This document shows, in pieces, positions 16,500 to 24,741 of a DNA stretch of 32,444 nucleotides. The stretch lies in assembly GCA_044370695.1 (NCBI GenBank), contig JBILVB010000027.1, positions 1 through 32,444 of the forward strand. Reading direction: 5' to 3'. The DNA comes from JBEIFW01 sp044370695. Lineage in GTDB: Bacteria; Actinomycetota; Acidimicrobiia; Acidimicrobiales; Ilumatobacteraceae. Position 1 is the stretch's first letter. Each line of letters opens with the position of its first letter. The notes under the pieces are model-generated. The model did not search any database. It saw nothing but the letters and a program-made list of their open reading frames with translations, and was not told the DNA's origin. The translations under genes and the position numbers were made by a program.

Positions 16500-17221
16500 T
16501 CGACGAGGTCGGTCGCCGGCAGCGGCATGTGGGCGAGCCCGGTCAGGAAGGCCTCCCAGTCCCCCTGCCACGGCTCGGCGGCGAGCTGCGCGCGGCTGCG
16601 TCGGGAGCCGAGGATCCGCATCAGGTGCCAGGTGCCGTCGGGTCGGTCGCCGAGATCGAGCACCACGCCTGGGGTGCCCGAGCCGGCGGTCCACCGCATG
16701 CCGTCGGCGCACAGTTCGACTGCGGCGAGGCCGTGCGCAGCGAGGTCACGGGCGAGCAGCTGGCGCTGGGTCTCCATCACCGTCGTCACGTCGCGGTGCG
16801 AACGTTCGCCCGGGCGGCCGAGGGCGGCGCGCAGGTCGTGCTCGTGGACGACGACGTCGTAGGCCAGCCCGGCGAAGCCGGCGGGTTTGCGTTCGATCAG
16901 CTCCTCGAAGGCGGGGGACACGCTCGCCCATTCCGTCATCAGTTCCTCGACGCTGCGCCCCGCGCGCTCGGCGACCTGGCCGTCGACCCAGGCCTGCGTG
17001 TCGCCGGTCGGGCCCCGGCGGGCGACGAGGTCGGCACACACGCCGGCGAGGTGGCAGCACAGCTGCTGCACGGTCCAGTCGGGACAGGACGGCACGACGA
17101 GGGTGGCCTGTTCGGCCGTGACGTCGGCGAGCAACGCCGTGATGCGTTCGCGAGCGCCGCGGTACGCCGCGGCGTGGTCGGCGGGCGTGGGGATCGGCGC
17201 AGTCTCGGGCATGTCCCTCAT
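16496..17221 (-). CDS. Maleylpyruvate isomerase-family mycothiol-dependent enzyme
   Basis: A 241-residue protein with the DinB-like four-helix domain of mycothiol-dependent maleylpyruvate isomerase. The metal-site residues are visible: SCPDWTVQQLCCHLAG with H57, and VVVHEHDLRAALG with H126, E127 and H128. The C-terminal section (WHLMRILGSRRSRAQ) matches the small second domain common in actinobacterial members. Such proteins use mycothiol as thiol cofactor, which supports an actinobacterial host. ATG at 17221 and ATG at 17212 are both possible starts; the second has AGGG just upstream. Substrate unknown. Confidence 0.82.
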   Translation of the reverse strand: MRDMPETAPIPTPADHAAAYRGARERITALLADVTAEQATLVVPSCPDWTVQQLCCHLAGVCADLVARRGPTGDTQAWVDGQVAERAGRSVEELMTEWASVSPAFEELIERKPAGFAGLAYDVVVHEHDLRAALGRPGERSHRDVTTVMETQRQLLARDLAAHGLAAVELCADGMRWTAGSGTPGVVLDLGDRPDGTWHLMRILGSRRSRAQLAAEPWQGDWEAFLTGLAHMPLPATDLVE

Positions 17222-17225
17222 CGTT

Positions 17226-17241
17226 GCGGGCGCCAGCCCGC
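17226..17241 (-). terminator. Short hairpin after the membrane-anchored unknown gene
   Basis: GCGGGC and GCCCGC with a four-base loop form a perfect six-pair stem in the 40-base gap between two minus-strand genes. It may be a weak terminator or a 5'-leader structure of the isomerase-type gene. Confidence 0.4.
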
Positions 17242-17261
17242 CGAGGCCAACGCGCTCGCCG

Positions 17262-17864
17262 TCAGCCGAAGTCGCCCGGGACCTCGCACGAGGACATGCC
17301 GTTGGCCTCGGCGAAGCCGTCCATCCCCCGGCTCAGGGGTTCGCCCCGCACGGCGGGTTCGGTGAACCGAGGATCCTCCCCGTTGCGCCACTTGGCGATG
17401 TGCAACCGTCGGAACTCGTTGTACGTCTCGTAGTCGGTCAACCACAGACCGGTCAGCTCCGCAGTCCGAGGGTTCGTCGCCGTGATCCGGCGCAGCTCGG
17501 CGACCATCGCCTCGAGCAGTTCGGTGGCCCGGACGCCGACGTCGGCCCGCCGGGAGATGGCCTCGCTGCGGGGGGTGACGTCGGCGAAGCTGCGGGCAGG
17601 CGGGAGGCCGTCGATCTCGGTCATGTACCGGGCGCAGACCGATTCGGCGGCGCCGGTCCAGGCCGGATCGTCGAGCCGGTCGCGTGGACCCTTCTCGACG
17701 ACGAAGAACGCAAGGATCCACACCCCGGCGACCACGACGATCGCGACGGCGATCGCCACCCGCGCCAGCTTCTGCGCGGTCGTCAGGGGTTCGTCGCGAT
17801 CGAGGACCGGGCCGGCCATGCTCACGAAACCCAGGTTGCCATCCCGCCGGGACCGGATCCCCAT
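17262..17864 (-). CDS. Membrane-anchored protein of unknown function
   Basis: About 200 residues. A basic/polar N-terminus (to about residue 33) is followed by one strong transmembrane segment, VAIAVAIVVVAGVWILAFFV, and then an approximately 145-residue helical, probably extracytoplasmic domain. That domain has one Cys near its start (ESVCARYM) and one near its end (MSSCEVPG), which could form a disulfide, and an aromatic stretch WLTDYETYNEFRRLHIAKW. I do not recognise the family. Starts at ATG 17864, GTG 17867 or ATG 17819 are possible. It diverges from the ABC exporter across about 50 bases and could share its regulation. Confidence 0.65.
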   Translation of the reverse strand: MGIRSRRDGNLGFVSMAGPVLDRDEPLTTAQKLARVAIAVAIVVVAGVWILAFFVVEKGPRDRLDDPAWTGAAESVCARYMTEIDGLPPARSFADVTPRSEAISRRADVGVRATELLEAMVAELRRITATNPRTAELTGLWLTDYETYNEFRRLHIAKWRNGEDPRFTEPAVRGEPLSRGMDGFAEANGMSSCEVPGDFG

Positions 17865-17905
17865 CACGGCGGCGTAACACCGGGCACGGCGCGGTGCCCG
17901 ACGGT

Positions 17906-17911
17906 TAGAAC
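17906..17911 (+). promoter_or_regulatory. Candidate -10 box, leaderless ABC exporter mRNA
   Basis: TAGAAC, exactly six bases before the GTG start at 17918, with no ribosome-binding sequence in between. It agrees with the spacing seen at surE, PPOX, the small lipoprotein and dnaG. Confidence 0.45.
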
Positions 17912-17917
17912 GTCGGG

Positions 17918-19645
17918 GTGAGCGAGCGTCGAGACCGCCCGCACGGCACCGTCCGGCGGGGAACGCGGCTGATCGGGCGACTGCTGCGGCTGCATCCTCG
18001 CCCGTTCGCTGTCGCCGTGGCCGGCGCTGCGGTGTACGCGCTGGCGTTGGTGGCCTCGTCGATCGTGCTGCAGCGGGTGATCGACCGCGTGATCGTCCCC
18101 CGCTTCGACGAGGGGGCGACCGGCCTCGGCGGCGCCGTCGTCGCCGCAGTGGCGGTCGTCGTCGTCGGCGTGGTCAAGTCCGCCGGGGTCGTCGTCCGGC
18201 GCACCTTCGCCGGGGCGACCCGGTGGGAGGTGGCCGGCACCCTGCGCCGCCGGGCGATCGACCGCTACCTCGACCAGCCGCTGGCTTGGTTCCAGGGTCG
18301 CCCCGTCGGTGATCTCGTGGGGCGCGCCGGTGTGGACGTGGACGCGGCGGCCGAGGTGGTCTCCCCCCTGCCGTTCGCATCGGGGGTGATCGTCATCGTG
18401 TCGGTGGCCGGTGTGTCGATGCTCCGCACCGATTGGGTGATCGGCGCGGTCGCCCTGGCCATGTTCCCTGTCATCGGTCTGGTCAACGTCGCGTACCAGC
18501 GCCGAGTGCAGCCGCCCGCCGCGGCGGCGCAGTTGCACCTCGGTGAGCTCGCCGCGGTCGTGCACGAGAGCTTCGACGGGGCGCTCGTGGTGAAAGCGCT
18601 CGGGCTCGAACAGGCCGAGGCGGCCCGGCTCGAACCTCGGGCGGCCGCGCTGCGCGCCGCGAAGGTCCGCACCGCGCAGCTGCGGGCCGGCTTCGAAGCG
18701 CTGCTCGACTCGATCCCGGCGCTGGCGAACGTGGTGGTGCTCGTCGTCGGGGCCGTCCGCGTGGAGGCCGGGGCGCTCAGCGTCGGCGAGGTCGGGGGGT
18801 TCGTGTTCCTGTTCGGGCTGCTGGTGTGGCCGCTGCGGGTCGTCGGCTGGTTGCTCGCCGACCTGTCCCGTGCCGTCGCCGGTTGGGAACGCCTCGAGCC
18901 GATCCTCGACGGCGCGTCGGTGCCCCGGCCCGTCGTGGCGCCCCGGCCCGCGGGCGTCGAGCTCGCCGGCGTCGGGTACGGGTACGTCGAGGGCGTGCCG
19001 GTCCTGCGCGACGTCGGGCTCGTGGCCGGACCGGGGCGTGTCGTCGCGCTCGTCGGGCCCACCGGGAGCGGGAAGACGACCTTGCTCCACGTCGCGGCCG
19101 GACTTCTGACACCGGCCACGGGTGTCGTCGCGGCGGCCGGGGGCCCGCCGACCGTGGTGTTCCAGGAGGCCTTCTTGTTCTCCGGGACCGTGCGGGACAA
19201 CGTCGACGTGCACGGGGCCCTCGACGAGGCCGAGGTGTGGGCCGCGCTGACGCTGGCGCAGGCCGACGGGTTCGTCTCGGCGCTGCCGGCCGGGATCCGC
19301 ACCCCGCTCGGTGAGCGCGGCGTCACGCTGTCGGGCGGTCAGCGCCAGCGTCTGGCCCTGGCGCGAGCGATCGCCGCCCGTCCGTCGGTCCTCCTGCTCG
19401 ACGACGCCACCTCGGCGCTCGACCCGACGACCGAGGCCCACATCCTCGGCGGTCTCGCATCGGCGCTCGCCGGGATCACCACGGTGATCGTCGCGCACCG
19501 GCCTTCCACCATCGGCCTCGCCGACGAGGTCGCCTACGTGGTCGACGGCGAGGTCGTCGACCGGGGTCCGCACGCCGAGCTGCTGGCCCGCCAGGCCGGC
19601 TACCGGCGGCTCGTCGAGGCCTACGAGCGGGAGCGACGGCCGTGA
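17918..19645 (+). CDS. Heterodimeric ABC exporter, subunit 1 (degenerate-site NBD)
   Basis: A 575-residue half-transporter: an N-terminal membrane domain of about six helices (to about residue 335), then a nucleotide-binding domain. Walker A is GPTGSGKTT near 380, the signature LSGGQ near 471, and Walker B LLLDDATSALD with Asp496 where an active ABC exporter has Glu; the switch His is in VIVAHRPST. The stretch between Walker A and the Q-loop Gln is about 12 residues shorter than in subunit 2. GTG at 17918 is the start. The stop overlaps the GTG of subunit 2 by four bases. The Asp-for-Glu change marks the degenerate ATP site of a heterodimer. Cargo (drug, lipid or peptide) is unknown. Confidence 0.88.
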   Translation: MSERRDRPHGTVRRGTRLIGRLLRLHPRPFAVAVAGAAVYALALVASSIVLQRVIDRVIVPRFDEGATGLGGAVVAAVAVVVVGVVKSAGVVVRRTFAGATRWEVAGTLRRRAIDRYLDQPLAWFQGRPVGDLVGRAGVDVDAAAEVVSPLPFASGVIVIVSVAGVSMLRTDWVIGAVALAMFPVIGLVNVAYQRRVQPPAAAAQLHLGELAAVVHESFDGALVVKALGLEQAEAARLEPRAAALRAAKVRTAQLRAGFEALLDSIPALANVVVLVVGAVRVEAGALSVGEVGGFVFLFGLLVWPLRVVGWLLADLSRAVAGWERLEPILDGASVPRPVVAPRPAGVELAGVGYGYVEGVPVLRDVGLVAGPGRVVALVGPTGSGKTTLLHVAAGLLTPATGVVAAAGGPPTVVFQEAFLFSGTVRDNVDVHGALDEAEVWAALTLAQADGFVSALPAGIRTPLGERGVTLSGGQRQRLALARAIAARPSVLLLDDATSALDPTTEAHILGGLASALAGITTVIVAHRPSTIGLADEVAYVVDGEVVDRGPHAELLARQAGYRRLVEAYERERRP

Positions 19646-21462
19646 GCCGGGATCCCGCCGACGTCGCCGAGGGGGCCCTCGCCGTCCTGCGGCGCGGGTG
19701 GCGTCACAGTCCCGAGCTGCGCCAGGGGGCTGCGGTCACCTTGCTCCTCGCCGCCGTCGGAAGCGCCGGCCGGATCGCGGTCCCGGTGCTGGTCCAGCAG
19801 GCGATCGACCGTGGCCTGTCGCCGGGGTCGGTGTCCTCGGCCACCGTCGCAGGCCTCGGGGCCGTCGCTGCGGCCGTGATCGTGGCGACCACGCTCGCCC
19901 GGAGGGCCGCAGTGATCCGCCTCGCCGGCCGCAGCGAGGCGGCGCTCTACGGGCTGCGGATGCGGGCGTTCGCCCACGTGCACGCGCTCGGGGTCGCCGA
20001 CCATGCCGAGGAGCGCCGCGGCGTGCTCGTCGCCCGGGTCACCTCCGACGTCGAGACGCTGAGCCGGTTCTTCGCCTGGGATGCCGTGGCGTGGTTGCTC
20101 GACGGGCTGACGATGACCGCCGTGGCCGTCGTGATGCTCGTGTACGACTGGCGTCTGGCGCTCGTGGTGTTCGTCGTGTCCGCGCCCTTGTGGGCGGTGC
20201 TGCGGGTGCTGCAGCGTCATCTGATAGTGGCCCACGACCGGGCCCGCGCCGGCAACGCGGACGTCCTCGGGCAGCTGTCCGAACTGGTCTCGGGCGGCGC
20301 GGTCATCCGGACCCACCGGATGGAGGCGACGGTGCGCGCCCGCACGTCGACGGCGGTCGGCGATCACGTGCGCGCCGGCCGGCGCGCCTCGTTCCTGGGC
20401 GCGCTGCTGTTCCCCGCGGGCGAGGTGTTCGCCGTGCTGGCCGTCGGCGCCGTCGTCGTGCTCGGCGTCGGGCTCGGCCCCGGCGGCGGGCTCACGACCG
20501 GCACGCTGGTGGGCTTCGTGCTGCTCACCTACCGGTTCCTCGAGCCGATCGCCGAGTTCACCGAGCTGCTCGACCAGACCCAGGCCGCCGTGGCCGGATG
20601 GCGCCGCGTGCTCGCCCTGCTGGACGTCCCCGTCGAGATCGCCGATCCTCCCGACGGCCGCAGCATCCCCCCGGGACCGCCCGCGATCCGGTTGCGAGAC
20701 GTGTCGTTCGCGTACCGGCCCCGCAGCGGTACGGCGGGTGCGGCGCACGAAGCGCCGGCGCTCGCCGGGCTCGACGTGACGATCGAGCCGGCGACGTCGG
20801 TGGCCGTCGTCGGCGCGACCGGTTCGGGCAAGACCACCCTGGCGCGGCTCCTCACCCGTTTGGTCGACCCGACTCAGGGTGCGGTGCTCGTCGGTGGGGT
20901 CGACGCCCGCGAGGCCCGCCTCGCGTCGCTGCGTTCCACCGTCGTTCTCGTCCCCCAGGAGCCGTTCCTGTTCGACTCCACGGTCGGCGACAACGTCCGT
21001 CTCGGCCGCCCGGGGATCTCCGACGCCGAGCTGTGGTCGGCCTTCGCGGCGCTCGGACTCGAGGACTGGCTGGCCGGGCTGCCCGCCGGTCCGGCCACCG
21101 CTGTGGGCGAGCGCGGCGAGCAGCTGTCGGCCGGCGAGCGCCAACTCGTCGCGCTCGTTCGGGCGTTCGTCGCCGACCCGCCGTGTCTCGTGCTCGACGA
21201 AGCGACGTCCTCGGTCGACGCCGCCACCGAGGCCCGGCTCGCCCGTGCTCTCGACGGTCTCGCCGCGGGCCGCACCACGGTGACGATCGCGCACCGGCTC
21301 TCGACGGCGGCCCGGGCCGATCGCGTGCTGGTGCTCGAACGAGGCCGGTTGGTGGAACAGGGCACGCACACCGAGCTCGTCGCGGCGGGCGGGGTCTACG
21401 CCGGGCTGTGGGCGAGCTGGTTGGATGCGACGGCGGCGGGCGCAGCGCAGCGAGACACCTGA
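19642..21462 (+). CDS. Heterodimeric ABC exporter, subunit 2
   Basis: A 606-residue half-transporter with an N-terminal six-helix membrane domain and a complete nucleotide-binding domain. Walker A is GATGSGKTT near 391, the Q-loop VPQEPFLF, the signature LSAGE near 495 (a variant of LSGGQ), Walker B LVLDEATSSVD with catalytic Glu520, and the switch His in TIAHRLST. Its canonical Walker B pairs with the canonical signature of subunit 1, while its variant signature faces the Asp-bearing site of subunit 1, as in TM287/288-type exporters. The GTG start overlaps the upstream stop (GTGA), indicating co-translation at fixed ratio. Confidence 0.9.
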   Translation: MSRDPADVAEGALAVLRRGWRHSPELRQGAAVTLLLAAVGSAGRIAVPVLVQQAIDRGLSPGSVSSATVAGLGAVAAAVIVATTLARRAAVIRLAGRSEAALYGLRMRAFAHVHALGVADHAEERRGVLVARVTSDVETLSRFFAWDAVAWLLDGLTMTAVAVVMLVYDWRLALVVFVVSAPLWAVLRVLQRHLIVAHDRARAGNADVLGQLSELVSGGAVIRTHRMEATVRARTSTAVGDHVRAGRRASFLGALLFPAGEVFAVLAVGAVVVLGVGLGPGGGLTTGTLVGFVLLTYRFLEPIAEFTELLDQTQAAVAGWRRVLALLDVPVEIADPPDGRSIPPGPPAIRLRDVSFAYRPRSGTAGAAHEAPALAGLDVTIEPATSVAVVGATGSGKTTLARLLTRLVDPTQGAVLVGGVDAREARLASLRSTVVLVPQEPFLFDSTVGDNVRLGRPGISDAELWSAFAALGLEDWLAGLPAGPATAVGERGEQLSAGERQLVALVRAFVADPPCLVLDEATSSVDAATEARLARALDGLAAGRTTVTIAHRLSTAARADRVLVLERGRLVEQGTHTELVAAGGVYAGLWASWLDATAAGAAQRDT

Positions 21463-21483
21463 CCGGTCCCGGCCCCGCCGGTC
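21461..21483 (+). terminator. Weak hairpin after the ABC exporter operon
   Basis: GACCGG and CCGGTC form a six-pair stem around an 11-base loop, overlapping the stop of subunit 2. It is followed by another GC-rich inverted repeat. Weak terminator candidate. Confidence 0.35.
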
Positions 21484-21502
21484 GCCGTCGGCCGTCCGGC
21501 GG

Positions 21503-21508
21503 TAACGT
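21503..21508 (+). promoter_or_regulatory. Candidate -10 box, leaderless lipoprotein mRNA
   Basis: TAACGT, six bases before the GTG at 21515. No ribosome-binding sequence is seen between. Confidence 0.4.
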
Positions 21509-21514
21509 CGTCAC

Positions 21515-21955
21515 GTGCGTAGCTCCCGCACCGTGTCGGTGCCCGCAGCGGTCGCCGCCGTGTTCGCCCTGCTCGCCCCGCTCGCCGCCTGCACCGAGGA
21601 CACCACGGGCCGGGCCTGTGACGTGCTCAAGCGCCGGGAGGCGGCGGCGGACCCCTTCGGCGAGATCGTGATCCAGGATCCGGCCCGCCTGCGCCAGGCC
21701 TTCGCCGATGCCGTGGACACGGCGGTCTCGCTCGACCGGTTCGCCCCGGCGTCGTTGCGGACCGATGCCGCCGCTGCGCTGCAGGCCTACCGCGAGCTCG
21801 AGGCGCTGTTCGCCCGCGTCGAGTTCGTCGCGACGAAGGTGGACGTGAAGCGCTTCGGCGAACTGCGCGAGCAACTCCTCGGCGCCGAGGCGGCGTTGTC
21901 TCGCTTCGGGATCGGGACGTGCGGGATCAGGATCGTGGATCGACGAGCACCTTGA
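21515..21955 (+). CDS. Small lipoprotein of unknown function
   Basis: A 146-residue protein with a lipoprotein signal: MRSSR, a hydrophobic core, and lipobox LAAC with Cys26 as lipidation site, then TEDTTGRAC. The mature part is mostly helical (QAFADAVDTAVSL, AAALQAYRELEALFARVEFV, FGELREQLLGAEAALSRF) with one Cys near each end (C34 and a C-terminal GTCGI), possibly a disulfide. The layout (anchor, helical bundle, two Cys) recalls the unknown membrane protein at 17262-17864 on the other side of the exporter, though I cannot show homology. It follows the exporter by 52 bases. The last 29 bases overlap the convergent alcohol dehydrogenase gene. Confidence 0.7.
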   Translation: MRSSRTVSVPAAVAAVFALLAPLAACTEDTTGRACDVLKRREAAADPFGEIVIQDPARLRQAFADAVDTAVSLDRFAPASLRTDAAAALQAYRELEALFARVEFVATKVDVKRFGELREQLLGAEAALSRFGIGTCGIRIVDRRAP

Positions 21956-22940
21956 CCGCGCTGGTCGGCGCGTCGGCGAGGCGTTCGATCGCCACCGGCA
22001 GTTCCGACAAGCCGACGGTGGTGTCGTGGACGGCGCCGAGATCGATCCGTCCGGCGAGGGCGGCGGTCATCGTCTCGGCGAACTCGTGGCGAAGGTACGC
22101 GAGCGAGGCGACCACGGTGACCTCCTTGACGAGCCAGACGCCGGGCTGCATGGTCGCCGAGCCGGACGCGAGCCCGACGAGGTTCACCGTGCCGCCCCGA
22201 CGAACCAGGTCGACCGCGCGCTGCACCGTCGCCGGCACACCGGCACACTCGTAGACCACGTCGGCGCCCGCGCCGACGGCCGCCGCGGCCTCCTCCGGGG
22301 TGACGGCGACGGCCCCGAGCGCTTCGGCGACGGCCCGCCGGGGCGCGTGTGGTTCCACGGCGACGATGGTGCCCGCGCCCGCCTCGCGGGCCCACTGCAG
22401 CGTGAGCAGACCGATCGGCCCGCACCCCTGGATCACGACCGTGTCGCCGACGCGGGGTGGGGTGCGGTGGACGGCGTGCAGCGCGACCGTCGCCGGCTCG
22501 ACGAGCGCGACCTGGGTGTCCGAGAGTCCGTCGGGGACGGCGAGCAACCGGCGCGCCGGGACGGCGACGTAGGGGGCGAACCCGCCGTGGGCAGGTGCCT
22601 GCGGGCCGCGCCCGGTGGAGTCCACGAACACCGACATGCACCACGGCGCCTGGCCGGCGAGGCACGGCGCACAGCGACCGCAGGCGGCCGAGGTGCCGAG
22701 TACGACACGCTCGCCTTCGCCCACCCCGGTGACGCCGTCCCCGACGGCGACCACGGTCCCGCCGAATTCGTGACCGCAGATCGCCGGGTTGTACGGCTGA
22801 TCGGACAGGAACCCGTGGACGTCGGTGCCGCAGATGCCGCAGTAGCCGACCTCGACGACGGCGGTGCCGGGTACGGGCGCCGGGTCCGGCACCTCGACGA
22901 GTTCGAAACGGCGCAATCCGGTGACGAGTCCTGCTCTCAT
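21927..22940 (-). CDS. Zinc-dependent alcohol/polyol dehydrogenase (MDR family)
   Basis: A 337-residue medium-chain dehydrogenase. Catalytic zinc ligands are C34 in YCGICGTD and H57-E58 in CGHEFGG. The structural zinc loop has C87, C90, C93 and C101. The Rossmann motif is IQGCGPIGLL. The class contains sorbitol, threonine and other alcohol dehydrogenases using NAD(P). The start is ATG at 22940, which overlaps the upstream ThuA gene by four bases (ATGA). Coupling with a ThuA protein suggests sugar or polyol handling, but the substrate is not evident. Confidence 0.88.
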   Translation of the reverse strand: MRAGLVTGLRRFELVEVPDPAPVPGTAVVEVGYCGICGTDVHGFLSDQPYNPAICGHEFGGTVVAVGDGVTGVGEGERVVLGTSAACGRCAPCLAGQAPWCMSVFVDSTGRGPQAPAHGGFAPYVAVPARRLLAVPDGLSDTQVALVEPATVALHAVHRTPPRVGDTVVIQGCGPIGLLTLQWAREAGAGTIVAVEPHAPRRAVAEALGAVAVTPEEAAAAVGAGADVVYECAGVPATVQRAVDLVRRGGTVNLVGLASGSATMQPGVWLVKEVTVVASLAYLRHEFAETMTAALAGRIDLGAVHDTTVGLSELPVAIERLADAPTSAVKVLVDPRS

Positions 22941-23761
22941 GCGTCCCCCTGCTTGCCGGGTCGGGCGCCGCCGGTCGCGGTGCCGTCGATCGTGTCGATG
23001 CCGGCCGCCCAGGCCAGGGCCCGGTGCAGGATCGTGCGGAAGGCCGGGACCTCCCACGATCCCCGCTCGGTGACCGGATACGGCGCGCCGTCGAACGGCG
23101 GGTCGACCATGTCCCAGCGGCTGCGGCAGTGGCCCAGGGTGAAGTAGACGACCTCGCCGGCGCCGAGGCGGCGGCGGTACAGCACGAGCCGCGGTTCGTC
23201 CACCGGCCAGTCGTGTTCGGCGAAGCCCGGCACGCCGGTGTCGCCGGTCCAGCGCGTCTCGAGCAGCGGTGCGATCTCACCGTGGTACTCGCACAGGTAC
23301 AACTCGTCGACCCCGGCGTCGAAGTCGTCGATGCCAGCGACGAGCGGATCGTCGGCGGCGCCCGGCGACACCGTCACCCGGTAGGTGGCCATCGCCGGGT
23401 GCGACAGGAACTGGCTGCCCAGCGTGTCGGCCCACAGCGGGAACGCCCGCGGGGTCACGAACGGCTCGCGGCCGAGGCGTGCTGGCGGATCGATCGCCGC
23501 GTTCGTGCCGTGCAGGGCGAGCCAGCGGCCACCCGCTTCGACCCAGCGCCGCCACGCCACCTGCGCGGCGCGCGACGGGCGCACGTCGCACGTGTACGAC
23601 ACGAGGGCCTGCGCCGAAAGCAGCCCGGCGTCTTCGTAATCCGACGCCGCCCGCACCCGGATCCGTTCGTCGGAGCGAAGTGCCGCCAGCAGTTCGAAGC
23701 GCGCGTAGTCGAAGTCGTGCCACTTGCCGCCGGTCACGAGCGCGACGTCGATCCTGCTCAT
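22937..23761 (-). CDS. ThuA-domain protein
   Basis: A 274-residue ThuA-like protein, a fold related to class I glutamine amidotransferases and linked in rhizobia to trehalose/sugar use. Typical pieces are ALVTGGKWHDFDYAR at the N-terminus, GGRWLALHGTNAA in the middle, and VYFTLGHCRSRWD towards the end, corresponding to the family's Y-x-x-L-GH block. It is bounded by four-base overlaps on both sides: its ATG with the sua5 stop, its stop with the dehydrogenase start. That makes a translationally coupled trio whose members have no obvious shared pathway. Confidence 0.82.
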   Translation of the reverse strand: MSRIDVALVTGGKWHDFDYARFELLAALRSDERIRVRAASDYEDAGLLSAQALVSYTCDVRPSRAAQVAWRRWVEAGGRWLALHGTNAAIDPPARLGREPFVTPRAFPLWADTLGSQFLSHPAMATYRVTVSPGAADDPLVAGIDDFDAGVDELYLCEYHGEIAPLLETRWTGDTGVPGFAEHDWPVDEPRLVLYRRRLGAGEVVYFTLGHCRSRWDMVDPPFDGAPYPVTERGSWEVPAFRTILHRALAWAAGIDTIDGTATGGARPGKQGDA

Positions 23762-24741
23762 GTGCTCCCCCCGGGCTCGTCGAGGCCGAGCATAGGGACC
23801 GACCGGCCCGGCTCGGTACCTCGGACGTCGCGCGGTGCTGCGGCCTTGCGGAGCCGATCGCGCACGGCGGCCCCCAGGCCGGTGTCGGGCGGCGTGACGA
23901 CGACGAGCACCTCGACGCCGCGCGCGTCGGCGTCGCGCAGCCAGCCGTACAAGTGGTGGGCGTAGGCGGCCACGTCGGCTCCCGGGTCGAGCACCTCGAC
24001 CCGCCGGCCCGTGGTTCGGTGCCGGTCGGCGGCAGCGGCGGCCGACCCGGCGTCCTCGGCGAGCTCGACGGCGCAGTCCGGGGCGTAGTGGGACGCGAGC
24101 ATCCCCGGGGCCCGGCTCGGCCCGCCGGCGGCTGCCGGCGGGCCGCCCAGCACCGTCGTGAGCACCTCGACGGGCACCCCGCCCGCCCGCAGCAGCATCG
24201 GCGGGTCGACCGTGCAGTCGACGATCGTCGACTCGACGCCGATCCGGCTGGGCCCGCCGTCGAGCACCACGGCGACGTCGTCGCCGAGGTCGGCGCGCAC
24301 GTGGGCGGCCGTGGTCGGCGAGACCCGGCCGAACCGGTTCGCCGACGGGGCTGCGATCCCGCCGCCGAAGGCCTCGAGCAGTTCGATCGCGAGCGGGTGG
24401 GCCGGCACCCGCAGACCGACGGCGGGGCGGCCGCCCGTGACCTCGTCGATCACCGCCGGGCCGCGTGGGACGAGCACGGTCAGCGGCCCGGGCCAGCACG
24501 CCTCGGTCAGCGCCGCGGCGCTCGCCGGCCACCGTCGGGCCCACGGGCCGGGGGCGACGCCTGGTGCCAGGTGGACGATCAGCGGATGTCCGGACGGTCG
24601 GCCCTTCACCGCGAACACCCGCCGCACGGCTCGGGCATCCGTCGCGTCGGCACCGAGGCCGTAGACGGTCTCGGTGGGGAACGCGACCAGTTCGCCGGCA
24701 CGCAATGCGGCGACGGCGTCGGCGACCGTCGACCCCGTCAC
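23758..24741 (-). CDS. L-threonylcarbamoyladenylate synthase (Sua5/YrdC)
   Basis: A 327-residue two-domain Sua5: an N-terminal YrdC domain with FPTETVYGLGADA, KGRPSGHPLIVHL, PSANRFGRVSPT and VESTIVDC, then the C-terminal Sua5 domain beginning around RAPGMLASHYAP. It makes threonylcarbamoyl-AMP for t6A modification of tRNAs reading ANN codons. The start is GTG at 24741 (V-T-G-S-T), preceded by GAGG at five bases. The start lies at the end of a 14-bp tandem repeat that forms two upstream five-codon reading frames. It is an essential-type gene placed first in a coupled trio with ThuA and a dehydrogenase. Confidence 0.92.
   Translation of the reverse strand: MTGSTVADAVAALRAGELVAFPTETVYGLGADATDARAVRRVFAVKGRPSGHPLIVHLAPGVAPGPWARRWPASAAALTEACWPGPLTVLVPRGPAVIDEVTGGRPAVGLRVPAHPLAIELLEAFGGGIAAPSANRFGRVSPTTAAHVRADLGDDVAVVLDGGPSRIGVESTIVDCTVDPPMLLRAGGVPVEVLTTVLGGPPAAAGGPSRAPGMLASHYAPDCAVELAEDAGSAAAAADRHRTTGRRVEVLDPGADVAAYAHHLYGWLRDADARGVEVLVVVTPPDTGLGAAVRDRLRKAAAPRDVRGTEPGRSVPMLGLDEPGGST

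Noticed and set aside
17864..19573. Minus-strand frame of 569 codons antisense to ABC subunit 1
   Set aside because: It mirrors a gene with intact ABC motifs, and its translation is low-complexity Asp/Arg/Gly. Such shadow frames occur opposite most genes here because of GC-rich third positions.
19621..21369. Minus-strand frame of 582 codons antisense to ABC subunit 2
   Set aside because: Same reason: no domain, charged low-complexity translation, and full sense-strand gene with conserved motifs.
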